The notes: generated by a model not told the origin, from the sequence alone. DNA of 64,000 nucleotides from Sporocytophaga myxococcoides (GCF_000775915.1 NZ_BBLT01000005.1:124001-188000); one strand, 5' to 3'. Counted from the stretch's first letter, positions 52,639-61,174 are shown. Program-made: numbers and translations.

Positions 52639-52665
52639 GATAACACTCTAAAGCTTTACGTACAC

Positions 52666-52673
52666 TATATTTG
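52666..52673 (+). promoter_or_regulatory. -7 box of the DsbA-like gene
   Basis: TATATTTG exactly fits the Bacteroidetes TAnnTTTG consensus. No TTG sits at the usual -33 distance, consistent with an activator- or repressor-controlled promoter. It predicts a leader of about 180 nt to the ATG at 52864. Confidence 0.5.
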
Positions 52674-52863
52674 CGATCAATAAAGGATTTTAAGAGTCAA
52701 ATTCATTGATACAATAGCATTCATGTATACTAAGATGAATACAACGATAGGAACAGGGGTATATTGCCTATTGAGATGGAATAAGATTTCAGCATTTATA
52801 AAGCTATTTCATTTTCTGTCATTTATTGCCTGTAAATACTTATATAGTAAAAAAAGTTTAACA

Positions 52864-53883
52864 ATGTTAAAATGTTTCAATCTATATCTAATAATTCTTG
52901 CAACAGCAATTATTACAAGCTGTCAGGGACAAAAAAACAATAAGGTTATGACTGATAAGACAAAGGAAAATCCTTTATTATGCGATCCGGCAGAAGGAAT
53001 TTGTGGAATTCCTGATAGTGCAAACAATGCAAAAATCAAAATGCAAAAAAATGCCATGCCGGTTAAAGTAGTATATTTCACTGATCCTATATGTTCTTCT
53101 TGCTGGGGAATAGAGCCTCAATTACGCAAATTAAAGCTGGAGTATGGTAATAATTTGGAAATTGAATACCGAATGGGAGGGCTGTTGCCTGATTGGAGCT
53201 ATAACAGTGGTGGGATCAGCAAACCTTCTGATGTTGCTCATCACTGGGATGAAGTGAGCGTTCATTACGATATGCCTATTGATGGAGATGTCTGGCTGGA
53301 AGATCCTTTATCTTCTTCTTATCCACCGTCTATTGCCTTTAAGGCAGCACAACTGCAGAATGCAGACATTGCCGTTTTGTTTTTAAGGGAAATCCGCGAA
53401 ATGGTTTTTTTACAGAAAAAGAACATTGCAAAATGGGAGCATCTTGAAGCAGCTGCTAAAAAAGTAGGATTAAATGCTACACAACTGAAAATTGATTATG
53501 ATGGAAAAGGAAAAACGCTTTTTGAGGAAGATCTGAAACTCGCCAGACAGTTTAGTGTAAGAGGGTTTCCTACTATGTTTTTTATTGATAAGGATGGTAA
53601 TAAAGAAACCGTGTATGGTTCAAAGCCTTATGCATTTTATGAAACAGCTGTTCTTAAGTTAAGTCCTTCTATGGCAAAAAGTGAATACAGTAAAAACTGG
53701 GAAACGTTGTTTCTTAAATATAATTCCCTTACAGCTAAAGAATTTTCAGAATTATCTGGTATGCCAAGAAGTGAAAGTGAAGCGCATTTAAATGAACTTT
53801 CAGGCAAAAATAGCCTGGAAAAACTGACTACTAAAAATGGGGCAATATGGAAATTGAAAAGTGTCGGAAATAAAGGAGAATAA
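52864..53883 (+). CDS. DsbA/SpxH-like thiol-disulfide lipoprotein
   Basis: 339 residues from the ATG at 52864, which gives a good lipoprotein signal (LATAIITSC, Cys20); an in-frame ATG at 52723 would add 47 residues of unsuitable character. Thioredoxin-fold active site Cys77-Ser-Ser-Cys80 (VVYFTDPICSSCWGIEPQLR) and cis-Pro region RQFSVRGFPTMFFIDKDG match the DsbA family branch that includes SpxH/FrnE. A C-terminal ~60-residue helical extension (AKEFSELSGMPRSESEAHLN) follows. Expected to be membrane-anchored and oxidize or isomerize thiols; likely under HxlR control. Confidence 0.85.
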   Translation: MLKCFNLYLIILATAIITSCQGQKNNKVMTDKTKENPLLCDPAEGICGIPDSANNAKIKMQKNAMPVKVVYFTDPICSSCWGIEPQLRKLKLEYGNNLEIEYRMGGLLPDWSYNSGGISKPSDVAHHWDEVSVHYDMPIDGDVWLEDPLSSSYPPSIAFKAAQLQNADIAVLFLREIREMVFLQKKNIAKWEHLEAAAKKVGLNATQLKIDYDGKGKTLFEEDLKLARQFSVRGFPTMFFIDKDGNKETVYGSKPYAFYETAVLKLSPSMAKSEYSKNWETLFLKYNSLTAKEFSELSGMPRSESEAHLNELSGKNSLEKLTTKNGAIWKLKSVGNKGE

Positions 53884-53945
53884 AAGTTTCTGTGGTTGAA
53901 TTACTTAAGTAGCTTATTCAAATAGCTGGCAACTCATAATTTTGT

Positions 53946-53978
53946 CTCTAGTAGATGTCAGTTAGACTTCTACTAGAG
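53946..53978. terminator. Convergent hairpin between DsbA-like and band-7 genes
   Basis: CTCTAGTAGA and TCTACTAGAG form a perfect 10-bp stem with a 13-nt loop, in the 110-bp gap between converging genes. T-runs are weak. Confidence 0.6.
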
Positions 53979-53993
53979 CTTAAAATCATAAAA

Positions 53994-54791
53994 TTAATTA
54001 ATAGATTTGAAAAAAGAAGGTGCCTGTCCATAGATGGGCGTTTTACCATCCCACTTTTCAATAAACTGCTGTTGTATCAATAATTGATTTAATGATTGCT
54101 TTCTTAATTCATTAGCTTTGGCCTCAGCTTCTGCCAGTACCATAAGTTTTCTTGCCTGTGCCTGTGCAACTTTCAGTTCGTTTTCTACTCTCATTGCTTG
54201 TTGTATCGCGGCATTCTTGGCATTAATGGCTTGAGTGATAGATTCAGGATAAAGAATGCCTGATGTCATTTGCTCCAATTGGAAACCTTCTTTATCCAGG
54301 AGTATTTGCATGTGCTTTTGAACCGCGTTTTCAAACATCTCTCTATTGCTGATAATGCTGTCTGTCGAATATTTGTTGAATTCAATTCTGAATGCATCAC
54401 GGATATAGTTGAATAGAGTAGTTTTAGTAATTACCTCTATGTCTTTTCTGTATTTCTTAAAGATATCCGGAGAATGGTTATCTTTTACTTTAAAACTAAG
54501 CGTAGGATCTACATCAAAGATAGAACCGTCTTTAGCATTAACGGTAAATTTGGGGTAGTCAACTGTCTGAACATAGGTCGGAAATTCATAAACATTTTCA
54601 GTAAGAGGGTTATACCAAACTCTTCCCGTAACAATTGTTACATCCTGAACTCCTTTTTCGGAGCCATACAAGCGAACTAGAATACCTTCATGCCCGGCAT
54701 CAATCCGCTCCGTGAAAATATAAAAAATCAAAATTGAAGCAATTAATACTATAAATGAAATCAGAACTGAAAATAAAGGAATACTGCGCAT
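53994..54791 (-). CDS. SPFH/band-7 (prohibitin-like) membrane protein
   Basis: 265 residues: N-terminal membrane anchor (PLFSVLISFIVLIASILIFY), SPFH domain (about 30-195; IDAGHEGILVRLYGSEKGVQ, TVNAKDGSIFDVDPTLSFKV) and a C-terminal coiled-coil rich in Ala/Gln/Glu (MRVENELKVAQAQARKLMVL). Prohibitin-like proteins form membrane rings that organize microdomains and regulate proteases such as FtsH. A ClpP paralog is transcribed in the same direction upstream, but a strong terminator separates them. Confidence 0.9.
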   Translation of the reverse strand: MRSIPLFSVLISFIVLIASILIFYIFTERIDAGHEGILVRLYGSEKGVQDVTIVTGRVWYNPLTENVYEFPTYVQTVDYPKFTVNAKDGSIFDVDPTLSFKVKDNHSPDIFKKYRKDIEVITKTTLFNYIRDAFRIEFNKYSTDSIISNREMFENAVQKHMQILLDKEGFQLEQMTSGILYPESITQAINAKNAAIQQAMRVENELKVAQAQARKLMVLAEAEAKANELRKQSLNQLLIQQQFIEKWDGKTPIYGQAPSFFKSIN

Positions 54792-54982
54792 GTTATTTAT
54801 ATGATAATAAATTAAATAATGAATACGAATATAATCAATTTAAACTAGGATATAGGTGATATCTGTTGCAATGTAAGATTAAGCTAGTATTCGATCATGA
54901 CTTGGTATTAATGGCTTGATGCTCATATACACAGGTAGCTTGAATTCTTTTAAAAGACGACAGTCTTTAATGATTCCTTTTT

Positions 54983-55031
54983 CAAAAAAAAGAAAACCAG
55001 ATAAGTTTTCAATTGAACTTCTTATCTGGCT
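54983..55031 (-). terminator. Intrinsic terminator of the sigma/ClpP operon
   Basis: CCAGATAAG (54997-55005) pairs with CTTATCTGG (55021-55029); on the minus strand the stem is followed by TTTTCTTTTTTTT. Confidence 0.88.
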
Positions 55032-55073
55032 TCAATAGGTAATCTGAAGATGTTGTTTTTCAAGGATGAGATA

Positions 55074-55721
55074 TCAGATTTGATACAAAAGAACCTCCTG
55101 TGCATTATTATTAAGCATAATAAGATCACTGGTATCTCCCAGAACTTCATCGATAAGGCCATACGATTTTGCTTCAAGGGCATTGAGGTACTTATCCCTT
55201 AAAAAGAAACTTTCTATTTCCTGCCAGGTATGGCCGGTGTTATTTCCAATGATATGGAATAACTGAGCCTGAATTCGTTCCTGTTCCCGGGTAGTGATCC
55301 TGACATCTTCCGTATAACCTTTTCCACCGCCGCTTGTAGGATGCATATGAATTGTAGCGTGTGGCAATGCACACCTTTTGCCTTTACTTCCTGAAGTAAG
55401 TAATGCCGTTGCCATACTTCCTGAAAATCCTACACTAACTGTGGATACCGGTGCAGAAATCATTTTCATTGCATCATGAATGGCTAAACCTGCATATACA
55501 CTTCCGCCAGGACTATTGATATACATGTTGATCTGTTCTTGCTGGCTAAGACTATTCAGATATAACAACTGGGCAACAATAAGATTGGCAACTTGATCAT
55601 CGATAGCTGTGCCCAGAAATATAATACGTTCCTTCAGCAAAAGGCTGTATATGTCATATGCTCTTTCTCCATGGCCAGTACTGTCAATAACCATAGGGAT
55701 AACGTTAGCTTTGATTGTCAT
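55074..55721 (-). CDS. clpP: ATP-dependent Clp protease proteolytic subunit paralog
   Basis: 215 residues with a complete catalytic triad: Ser102 (SVGFSGSMATALLTSG), His127 (HATIHMHPTSGG) and Asp176 (LRDKYLNALEAKSYGLIDEV); also the INSPGGSVYAGLAIHDAM strand. The Ser segment GFSGSMATA differs from the usual GQAASMGA, and the context is not the housekeeping clpP-clpX pair. It is the last gene of an ECF sigma operon, 9 bp after the anti-sigma-like gene. Likely a dedicated ClpP for regulated proteolysis, needing a Clp ATPase encoded elsewhere. Confidence 0.88.
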   Translation of the reverse strand: MTIKANVIPMVIDSTGHGERAYDIYSLLLKERIIFLGTAIDDQVANLIVAQLLYLNSLSQQEQINMYINSPGGSVYAGLAIHDAMKMISAPVSTVSVGFSGSMATALLTSGSKGKRCALPHATIHMHPTSGGGKGYTEDVRITTREQERIQAQLFHIIGNNTGHTWQEIESFFLRDKYLNALEAKSYGLIDEVLGDTSDLIMLNNNAQEVLLYQI

Positions 55722-55730
55722 AACGGAAGA

Positions 55731-56003
55731 TTAAGAATTGGTAAATAAGTTAAGAATCCTTTGGCGGAAGGTTTTATGTTCAGAAGCAGTAAATAACTTG
55801 TCATGCACTGTCTCAATTTCCGTTTTTAGTTGTTTACGGCTATATTTCCTTATAAGATCATACACCTGTTTCTGTTCATTTACTTTTTCTTGCAGCTCAG
55901 GCTGCAATAGTATTCTGGCTTCGAATACCAGTCTGAATTCGGGTGTAGAATATTTTAAAAGATATTCTTCAATTTCCCTGATCTCATTCAATGAAGTCCT
56001 CAT
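55731..56003 (-). CDS. Small anti-sigma-like protein
   Basis: 90 residues without membrane segment. Its start IREIEEYLLKYSTPEFRLVF and EARILLQPELQEKVNEQKQV recall the N-terminal helical domain of Bacteroidetes anti-sigma factors, and the rest is basic helix. It overlaps the sigma gene by 20 bp, so both are co-translated. A cytoplasmic anti-sigma that could be degraded by ClpP is an attractive inference. No firm family match. Confidence 0.6.
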   Translation of the reverse strand: MRTSLNEIREIEEYLLKYSTPEFRLVFEARILLQPELQEKVNEQKQVYDLIRKYSRKQLKTEIETVHDKLFTASEHKTFRQRILNLFTNS

Positions 56004-56523
56004 ACGCCAAAGATTTTTCTTTTACTGTTTCCCTTATTTTTTCAATACACTTGAACTTCTGCACAGTAGCAGATCTTGTTCCTGAATAACCAAATTGTTG
56101 CGCTATATCAGAAACAGAAGCCTTATCATAGTAAAATGCTCTCAGTATTTCCATGCACTTTTGCCCAGCAGTTTCCAGAAGGTACATGATTTTATGAGTA
56201 GAAAGGTGGGTTTCTATTATATCTGTTTCTGATAAAGCATTTTCAATTGTATCATTGACTTCATTGCTTCCAAGCCTTTTGCACCAGAGGTTTTTTGCTA
56301 TTCCCAGAATATAAGCCTTTTCATTCCTGACATGTGAAAAGGAGTTTGAAACAAGTTTTTCATAATAAATGATCAATGCATCCTGGAATATGTCTTTAGC
56401 CTCTTCATAATTCCCGCCTTTTCTGCTGATATACCTTGCAACTGCCGGAAAGGCCTTTTTATAAAGTTCCATAAAAAGCACCTGCCTTTCCTGAAAGTCC
56501 TTTAAAATTGATATTTCTGACAT
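55984..56523 (-). CDS. ECF-type RNA polymerase sigma factor
   Basis: 179 residues with sigma region 2 (AVARYISRKGGNYEEAKDIF; QDALIIYYEKL) and region 4 (EILRAFYYDKASVSDIAQQF; SATVQKFKCIEKIRE). First gene of a three-gene operon with an anti-sigma-like protein and ClpP. A TGCA-N2-GTAC-N2-TGCA dyad lies 25-40 bp upstream of its start and may mark an autoregulated promoter. Confidence 0.88.
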   Translation of the reverse strand: MSEISILKDFQERQVLFMELYKKAFPAVARYISRKGGNYEEAKDIFQDALIIYYEKLVSNSFSHVRNEKAYILGIAKNLWCKRLGSNEVNDTIENALSETDIIETHLSTHKIMYLLETAGQKCMEILRAFYYDKASVSDIAQQFGYSGTRSATVQKFKCIEKIRETVKEKSLAYEDFIE

Positions 56524-56547
56524 AGTTTTTGATTTTTATTATATAAG

Positions 56548-56563
56548 TGCAATGTACGATGCA
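56548..56563 (-). promoter_or_regulatory. 16-bp near-palindrome upstream of the ECF sigma gene
   Basis: TGCAATGTACGATGCA, dyad-symmetric except for two central flanking pairs, 25 bp before the sigma start codon. Confidence 0.35.
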
Positions 56564-57279
56564 ACTATCACCCAAAACCGAAATTTTTTTTTCAATAAAT
56601 AAATGTACTCTGGTAATAAAACGTATCGGAGTATTTTTTTGTACTTCTGATTTATCACCTAAAGTTAATAAACAGCTCATTAACGATATATACAAGTGAT
56701 ATTTGATATTCTTTTAAGTTAAAAGTCATTGAGTGGGTGAAAGTTCTTTTTTAAATGTTTAAAATCGAAGAGGGTGATTTTAGAAGAATTTAAATCGATA
56801 TGTGCGAGGATTAGAATCTGGTGATGTTTAGAGTTAACACACGAAATAAAGTAAGAGCGGGAAACATTGGATGTATATCCAATCCATCATCCGGAAATTT
56901 TCAATTTTCAGTAGAGAGTAATGAATCCAGTGCTGCAAAAACTGAAACATTCCGATTGGGTAGAAAACATTCAGGATGTTAATTCCTCACCAGGACATGT
57001 GGTTGAATTTTCATGAGCAGTAAGAACCTTTCTCAGAATGTTTATCTTTGTAAAGATACCACGGGAAATTGCAACTGATAAATAAGCTTATTATGAATAA
57101 GTAGCTATTGTTAATTAACAAATGTAGTATGAAGAAGGAGTCTGCTTCAAAACAAGCCCCTTCTTTATTTTAATGTATATAAATTGTGAAAATGTTCCGC
57201 TGCAAAATCAGGTAGACATTATACAATCAATATTCTCAAAGCCCTCATTTCCTTTTGAGGTCTTTAAACGTATAAACTA
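56564..57279. other. Stretch without a convincing gene, but with an orphan terminator
   Basis: About 715 bp. A 31-codon plus-strand frame starting near 56921 (MNPVLQKLKHSDWVENIQDV...) stops at 57015 and looks protein-like but has no recognised family. The hairpin at 57132-57165 implies plus-strand transcription from this stretch. It may hold a decayed gene or a small RNA. Confidence 0.35.
57132..57171 (+). terminator. Orphan plus-strand terminator
   Basis: AAGAAGG / CCTTCTT plus GCTT / AAGC (with an asymmetric bulge) and a following TTTATTTTAA. The nearest plus-strand gene upstream ends over 3 kb away, so it belongs to something not recognised. Confidence 0.6.
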
Positions 57280-58167
57280 TTAAGCAGCCAGTTGCTTTTC
57301 TTCTGATCTTCTTTTAATGACAGCAATAAATATGCCTGCAGTGATAAACATTATAATGCTATAAACGGCTGCTGGGATAGCCATTGTAGAGTTGTTAAGC
57401 ATTATGGGGCTGCTTGCAATTGCTATAGCAAGGGTTCCGTTTTGGATGCTGGTTTCTATGCTTATTGTAATGCGTTGCTGAGAAGATAGATTTAATAACT
57501 GTGGGATAAGATATCCTAAAGTCATACCAGATATATTAAGCATGAATGCAGCAGGGCCTGCAATTGAGAAAAATCCTATAACTTGATTACGTTCTTTTAA
57601 TATTGCGGCTAGGATAATTAATACAAGAAAGATCGAAGACAAAATTTTTACCGGTTTCTGTGTCTTATCTGCAAAGGCTTCGTTTTTTGCTCTAATTATC
57701 ATTCCTATAGAAGCAGGAATGATTGTTACCGTAAAGATTTTAATTATTGAGGAAGCTACATCCAATTGAATAGATTGTCCTTCTCCCAGGTATATTTCAA
57801 TTGCAATATTTACCATTAGAGGTATGGTAAATATTTTAACGATACTGGATATTGCAGTCAGGGAAATACATAGTGCAGTGTCTCCATTTCCAATATGGGT
57901 AAGTAAATTAGACGTCGGGCCTCCAGGGCACATAGCTAGAATAATTAGCCCTATTGCAAGTTCAGGAGATTCTTTAAGCATGAAGGCTGCTATCCCGAAA
58001 CCTAGCAACGGTAATAAAATTAATTGGGTGAATGACCCGACGACCATCGCTTTAGGGTTTGCTAATATTCTTTTAAAGTCGGCAGGAGTAAGAGATAAAC
58101 CTAATCCTAGCATGATAATGGCTAAAGCCAATGGCAAAAATACAGTTGATACAATGTTTGATTCCAT
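57280..58167 (-). CDS. Bile acid:sodium symporter family (BASS) transporter
   Basis: 295 residues, about nine membrane segments. Matches BASS proteins: LALAIIMLGLGLSLTPADFK, LIILAMCPGGPTSNLLTHIG (conserved crossing-helix region) and ALAIAIASSPIMLNNSTMAI. These import organic anions with Na+; substrate in bacteria is often a keto acid or is unknown. Single gene. Confidence 0.9.
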   Translation of the reverse strand: MESNIVSTVFLPLALAIIMLGLGLSLTPADFKRILANPKAMVVGSFTQLILLPLLGFGIAAFMLKESPELAIGLIILAMCPGGPTSNLLTHIGNGDTALCISLTAISSIVKIFTIPLMVNIAIEIYLGEGQSIQLDVASSIIKIFTVTIIPASIGMIIRAKNEAFADKTQKPVKILSSIFLVLIILAAILKERNQVIGFFSIAGPAAFMLNISGMTLGYLIPQLLNLSSQQRITISIETSIQNGTLAIAIASSPIMLNNSTMAIPAAVYSIIMFITAGIFIAVIKRRSEEKQLAA

Positions 58168-58593
58168 ATAAAAGTTGTTTTGACAATCAGAAAGGTAAAA
58201 AAATATTTTTATATTCCATTAAAAAGTGGGATTTGGGCAAAGGGTTAATTATTGATTTACAGTAAGTTTAATGTGAATTTTCCCTATGAGATTTTTTGAT
58301 GTATAATGTTATAACTTCTTAAATTATCTCAATGGCATTTCTTCAGATATTTTGTGGCCTAATCAGTTAATGATTTCAATTTTATATAAAAAAACATTCT
58401 TTGATAAAGAAGTCTGATATATTAAAGCAATTTTTTAGTGAGCATTAGTTCTCATAGGGAAGCAACTGAATGAATTCCCAATTCAACAAACATTACCGTG
58501 AACAATGGAATTATAGTATTACTTCAAAATGACAGGAGAACAGAACCTTTCACATGTAATGGGGATATATAAGAACCTAAAACACTTAAACAT
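58168..58593. other. Gene-free stretch
   Basis: About 425 bp with stops in all frames between the divergent BASS and cupin genes; presumably their promoters. Confidence 0.4.
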
Positions 58594-58986
58594 ATGATTA
58601 TTTCAAACATAGAAAATAAATTAAGGGACATCGAAAAAGATGAAGAATTAGGTGTTGAACTGGCTCTACTGACGGGCGATGAAAAGATGTCTTTGTTTGC
58701 TATTGAGCTCCGTAAGGGAGAATTTATTCATGCTCATTATCACAAGGAAAATATAGAAACCTATTTTATTCTGAACGGAGAAGGAGTGGTATTCTTGGGT
58801 ACAAAGAACGGGGATGGTGTAATATGGGAAAGTGAAGATCAAGTAAATAAGGGTGATTCCTTTACCATATACCCACACCAGGTGCATAAGTTTAAGAATC
58901 TTTCGGATGAAAAGTTGAGAATCATTGCCACCGCACCATTAAGTCATAGTGAAGAAGATCGCTATTTTGTCAATGATAAGGACTGA
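58594..58986 (+). CDS. Cupin-domain protein
   Basis: 130 residues forming a single cupin: motif 1 with metal ligands HAHYHKENIETYFILNGEG and motif 2 FTIYPHQVHKFKN. Cytoplasmic. May be a sugar isomerase, dioxygenase or binding protein; the active function cannot be told. Confidence 0.85.
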   Translation: MIISNIENKLRDIEKDEELGVELALLTGDEKMSLFAIELRKGEFIHAHYHKENIETYFILNGEGVVFLGTKNGDGVIWESEDQVNKGDSFTIYPHQVHKFKNLSDEKLRIIATAPLSHSEEDRYFVNDKD

Positions 58987-59028
58987 TCATATTTGAAAAT
59001 ATCATCCCAGATTAATAATTAGGATATG

Positions 59029-59167
59029 GGCAAAATTGAATAAACTTCCGCTTTGTGTGGAATCTATTGATGCCATCACTCTATGCGATGGAATCAATCG
59101 TTATGTTCCAGGACGTACAAAAGAACAGAACGCTTTTAATCAATATGCTAAAGGTTTTATTCACTAG
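59029..59167 (+). other. 45-codon open frame, possible gene remnant
   Basis: The frame reads LPLCVESIDAITLCDGINRY and VPGRTKEQNAFNQYAKGFIH, protein-like in composition, but lacks an ATG and has no recognised family. Confidence 0.25.
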
Positions 59168-59221
59168 ATCTTATGACGAGTAGATTTGGTAAGGATATTT
59201 TAAAGATTGATTGACAAGATA

Positions 59222-59602
59222 TTATTCCTCCCTATTTACCATGTGGAAGGCCATCTTAGGAAAACTGGAGAATAATTCTTTTTTTAATTGCTCGTCTATT
59301 GGAAGCTGGTACACTGCTTTATTCATGCACTGAAGCCAGGCAATAGCTTTGTTTTCTGTAATCTCGTGAGGCATATGCCTTGCTCTCATTTTAGGATGAC
59401 CATAGAGTTCAGAATATGCAGCCGGCCCACCCAGGAACTGGGTAAGAAAGAGTAGTTGCTTGTTTTTGATTACCTCTTTTGGTGTTTTGCTGAAAAGTGG
59501 TGCAAGTCGTTCATCGGTAAATACCAGATCATAGAAATAGTCTACCAAAAGCTTCAGATTTTCAGCACCCAGTCTATCATATAAATTAGGAAGCTCTTCC
59601 AT
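59222..59602 (-). CDS. Truncated haemoglobin (group II-like)
   Basis: 126 residues. Globin signature LYDRLGAENLKLLVDYFYDL, FLGGPAAYSELYGHP and proximal His76 in KMRARHMPHEITENKAIAW. Binds haem and O2 or NO; likely in protection from NO or in redox sensing. Single gene. Confidence 0.9.
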   Translation of the reverse strand: MEELPNLYDRLGAENLKLLVDYFYDLVFTDERLAPLFSKTPKEVIKNKQLLFLTQFLGGPAAYSELYGHPKMRARHMPHEITENKAIAWLQCMNKAVYQLPIDEQLKKELFSSFPKMAFHMVNREE

Positions 59603-60145
59603 GTACTATAGTTATTGAGTTCTCAAAGGTACAACATTTTGAGAAGTTTCACCAGGCATTCTAGGACAGAGGGAGATGAGTTTTATAGAAAGATTGAATG
59701 AATAGGTTTTGAGTTTATTGGCTTGATAGAGTGATGGTTAATAAACTTACTATCATTTATATCCTGATGGGATAGAGTACAAACGCTTGGCGCATATAAT
59801 CTTAGCCAGAGAACTATTGCTTTTTTTTTATTTAAAAAAATGGTACAATTGTTAAATCCTTAGAGGAGGTAAATTCTATTAAGGAGTAAGGTAAAGCTCT
59901 GGTGAACCATTGGACTAGGATTATTGGAGTAGGCTTTATTTTCTGATCATATTGAGCTTGCGAAACATCAGAGTGTTCAAAATGTATGAGTTTAAGCTAC
60001 CTGACTTTTTTGCATTCTTAGATGTGTTAAAGAAGTTGGTTCCTCTTGATTCTATTTTAGAATACTGAAGCAATCGCTATTCCCGGAAATCCTCATTAAG
60101 AAAACGAGGACTATTGTAGCAAAACTGAATAAAAGCAAAAATAAT
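59603..60145. other. Gene-free stretch with repeat copy A
   Basis: About 540 bp without a gene; contains repeat copy A at 60026-60116. The rest is AT-rich and unremarkable. Confidence 0.4.
60026..60116 (+). repeat. Intergenic repeat, copy A
   Basis: About 90 bp, from GTTAAAGAAGTTGG to CGAGGACTATTG, closely similar to copy B at 60537. Includes a TTCTATTTTAGAA dyad and a terminal hairpin TCCTCATT/AACGAGGA. Confidence 0.75.
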
Positions 60146-60481
60146 ATGATTAATACAGAGAAAACATTAACGGAAGTAATAGATGTACTAAGAAGCAGAG
60201 GTTATATTGAAGATTTCAATTTGTTTGAAGTTGGTCTTTCCTATAAAAAAGGTGATGAAAAAGTAAATCTGAATGACATTGTGATCGATAAGACTTATCG
60301 ATTTACCGGACAGAACGACCTGGAAGATGAAGCTGTCTTATATGCCATGAGAAACACTAAAGATGGAGTGAAAGGTATATTTGTAAATGGCTATGGGACA
60401 TATAGCGATAAGGAAGCCGATGAGATCATTAGTCAGATCGTCAACCGTGAGGAGGATGATAATGATGATTGGATGAATTGA
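60146..60481 (+). CDS. Small conserved Bacteroidetes protein (often labelled phosphoribosylpyrophosphate synthetase)
   Basis: 111 residues: TLTEVIDVLRSRGYIEDFNL, IVIDKTYRFTGQNDLEDEAV, LYAMRNTKDGVKGIFVNGYG, with an acidic tail. This is a small conserved family of Bacteroidetes that databases tend to name phosphoribosylpyrophosphate synthetase, but none of that enzyme's motifs (such as the PRPP-binding loop) is present. Function unknown. It is framed by two copies of a ~90-bp repeat. Confidence 0.75.
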   Translation: MINTEKTLTEVIDVLRSRGYIEDFNLFEVGLSYKKGDEKVNLNDIVIDKTYRFTGQNDLEDEAVLYAMRNTKDGVKGIFVNGYGTYSDKEADEIISQIVNREEDDNDDWMN

Positions 60482-60536
60482 TAAATCGCAGTTCTCTTTG
60501 AAGAAGTACGTCTTTTGCTGAATGCTAATTCAGGTT

Positions 60537-60630
60537 GATTTAAAGAAGTTGCTTGCTCTTAATTCTATAATAGAATAGCGATTCAATTGCTATTCTTGGA
60601 AATCCTGGTTAAGGAAACGAGGACTATTGG
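60537..60630 (+). repeat. Intergenic repeat, copy B
   Basis: Aligns with copy A over its full ~90 bp; contains the perfect dyad ATTCTATAATAGAAT and the terminal 30 bp ending GAAACGAGGACTATTG. Confidence 0.75.
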
Positions 60631-60644
60631 TTAAAAAGCAGTTA

Positions 60645-61043
60645 TTATTCTTTCACTTCGCCTTCAAGAAAAAACCATATACCCTTTTCCTTAACAAAAT
60701 AAGAATGTTCATGATGAACAACCGATAGGTTCTCTTCATTAGAATAATATGCTTTAAAAGTAACTGTACCTTTGTCATCGGCTGAAGAGCCCTTCTCTGT
60801 TGTGATAACTTCCAGCTTTATCCATTTGCTTGATGTAGCCCATTTTTTTATGCTTGCTGCTGAATAATATTTTCTTTTAGAGGGATGTGTCGTCTTGAGT
60901 ATATACCTTACATCTGCTTCAACATAGGCCGAATACCTGGACCGCATTAATTGCTCTGCAGTTTCCGGTGATTTGTCTCCCAGAAGGAAAGGTTCGCAAC
61001 AAGATTCAAAAGATAAGCCGGAGCAGCAGTAACAAGGTGTCAT
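60645..61043 (-). CDS. ychJ: YchJ-like SEC-C protein (UPF0225)
   Basis: 132 residues. N-terminal SEC-C-type zinc motif MTPCYCCSGLSFESCCEPFL (Cys4, Cys6/7, Cys15/16), then SPETAEQLMRSRYSAYVEAD and the NTF2-like domain (KWIKLEVITTEKG; GTVTFKAYYSNEE; HEHSYFVKEKGIWFFLEGE). This is the YchJ family; role unknown, possibly quality control or binding of proteins or nucleic acid. Confidence 0.88.
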   Translation of the reverse strand: MTPCYCCSGLSFESCCEPFLLGDKSPETAEQLMRSRYSAYVEADVRYILKTTHPSKRKYYSAASIKKWATSSKWIKLEVITTEKGSSADDKGTVTFKAYYSNEENLSVVHHEHSYFVKEKGIWFFLEGEVKE

Positions 61044-61134
61044 GATTTTATAAATTTTACTTTTAAATAATTGGATGACTATAATATTACTCTTTATACT
61101 ATCGGAAATTAGCTATACATATCGGAATTCTTTT

Positions 61135-61164
61135 AAATCCTCGTTAAGAAAACGAGGACTATTG
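61135..61164 (+). repeat. Intergenic repeat, copy C (terminal hairpin only)
   Basis: AAATCCTCGTTAAGAAAACG then AGGACTATTG, 29 of 30 bases identical to the end of copy A. Forms a perfect 8-bp stem TCCTCGTT / AACGAGGA with loop AAGAA. Confidence 0.75.
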
Positions 61165-61174
61165 ATACCTGTAA

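Noticed and set aside
55738-56085. 115-codon plus-strand frame opposite the sigma/anti-sigma-like genes
   Set aside because: Cys/Ser/Phe-rich antisense shadow across two overlapping minus-strand genes.
60026-60630. Integron cassette with attC sites
   Set aside because: Repeats A and B are direct copies, and the inverse RYYYAAC/GTTRRRY core pair expected of attC could not be placed; no integrase nearby.
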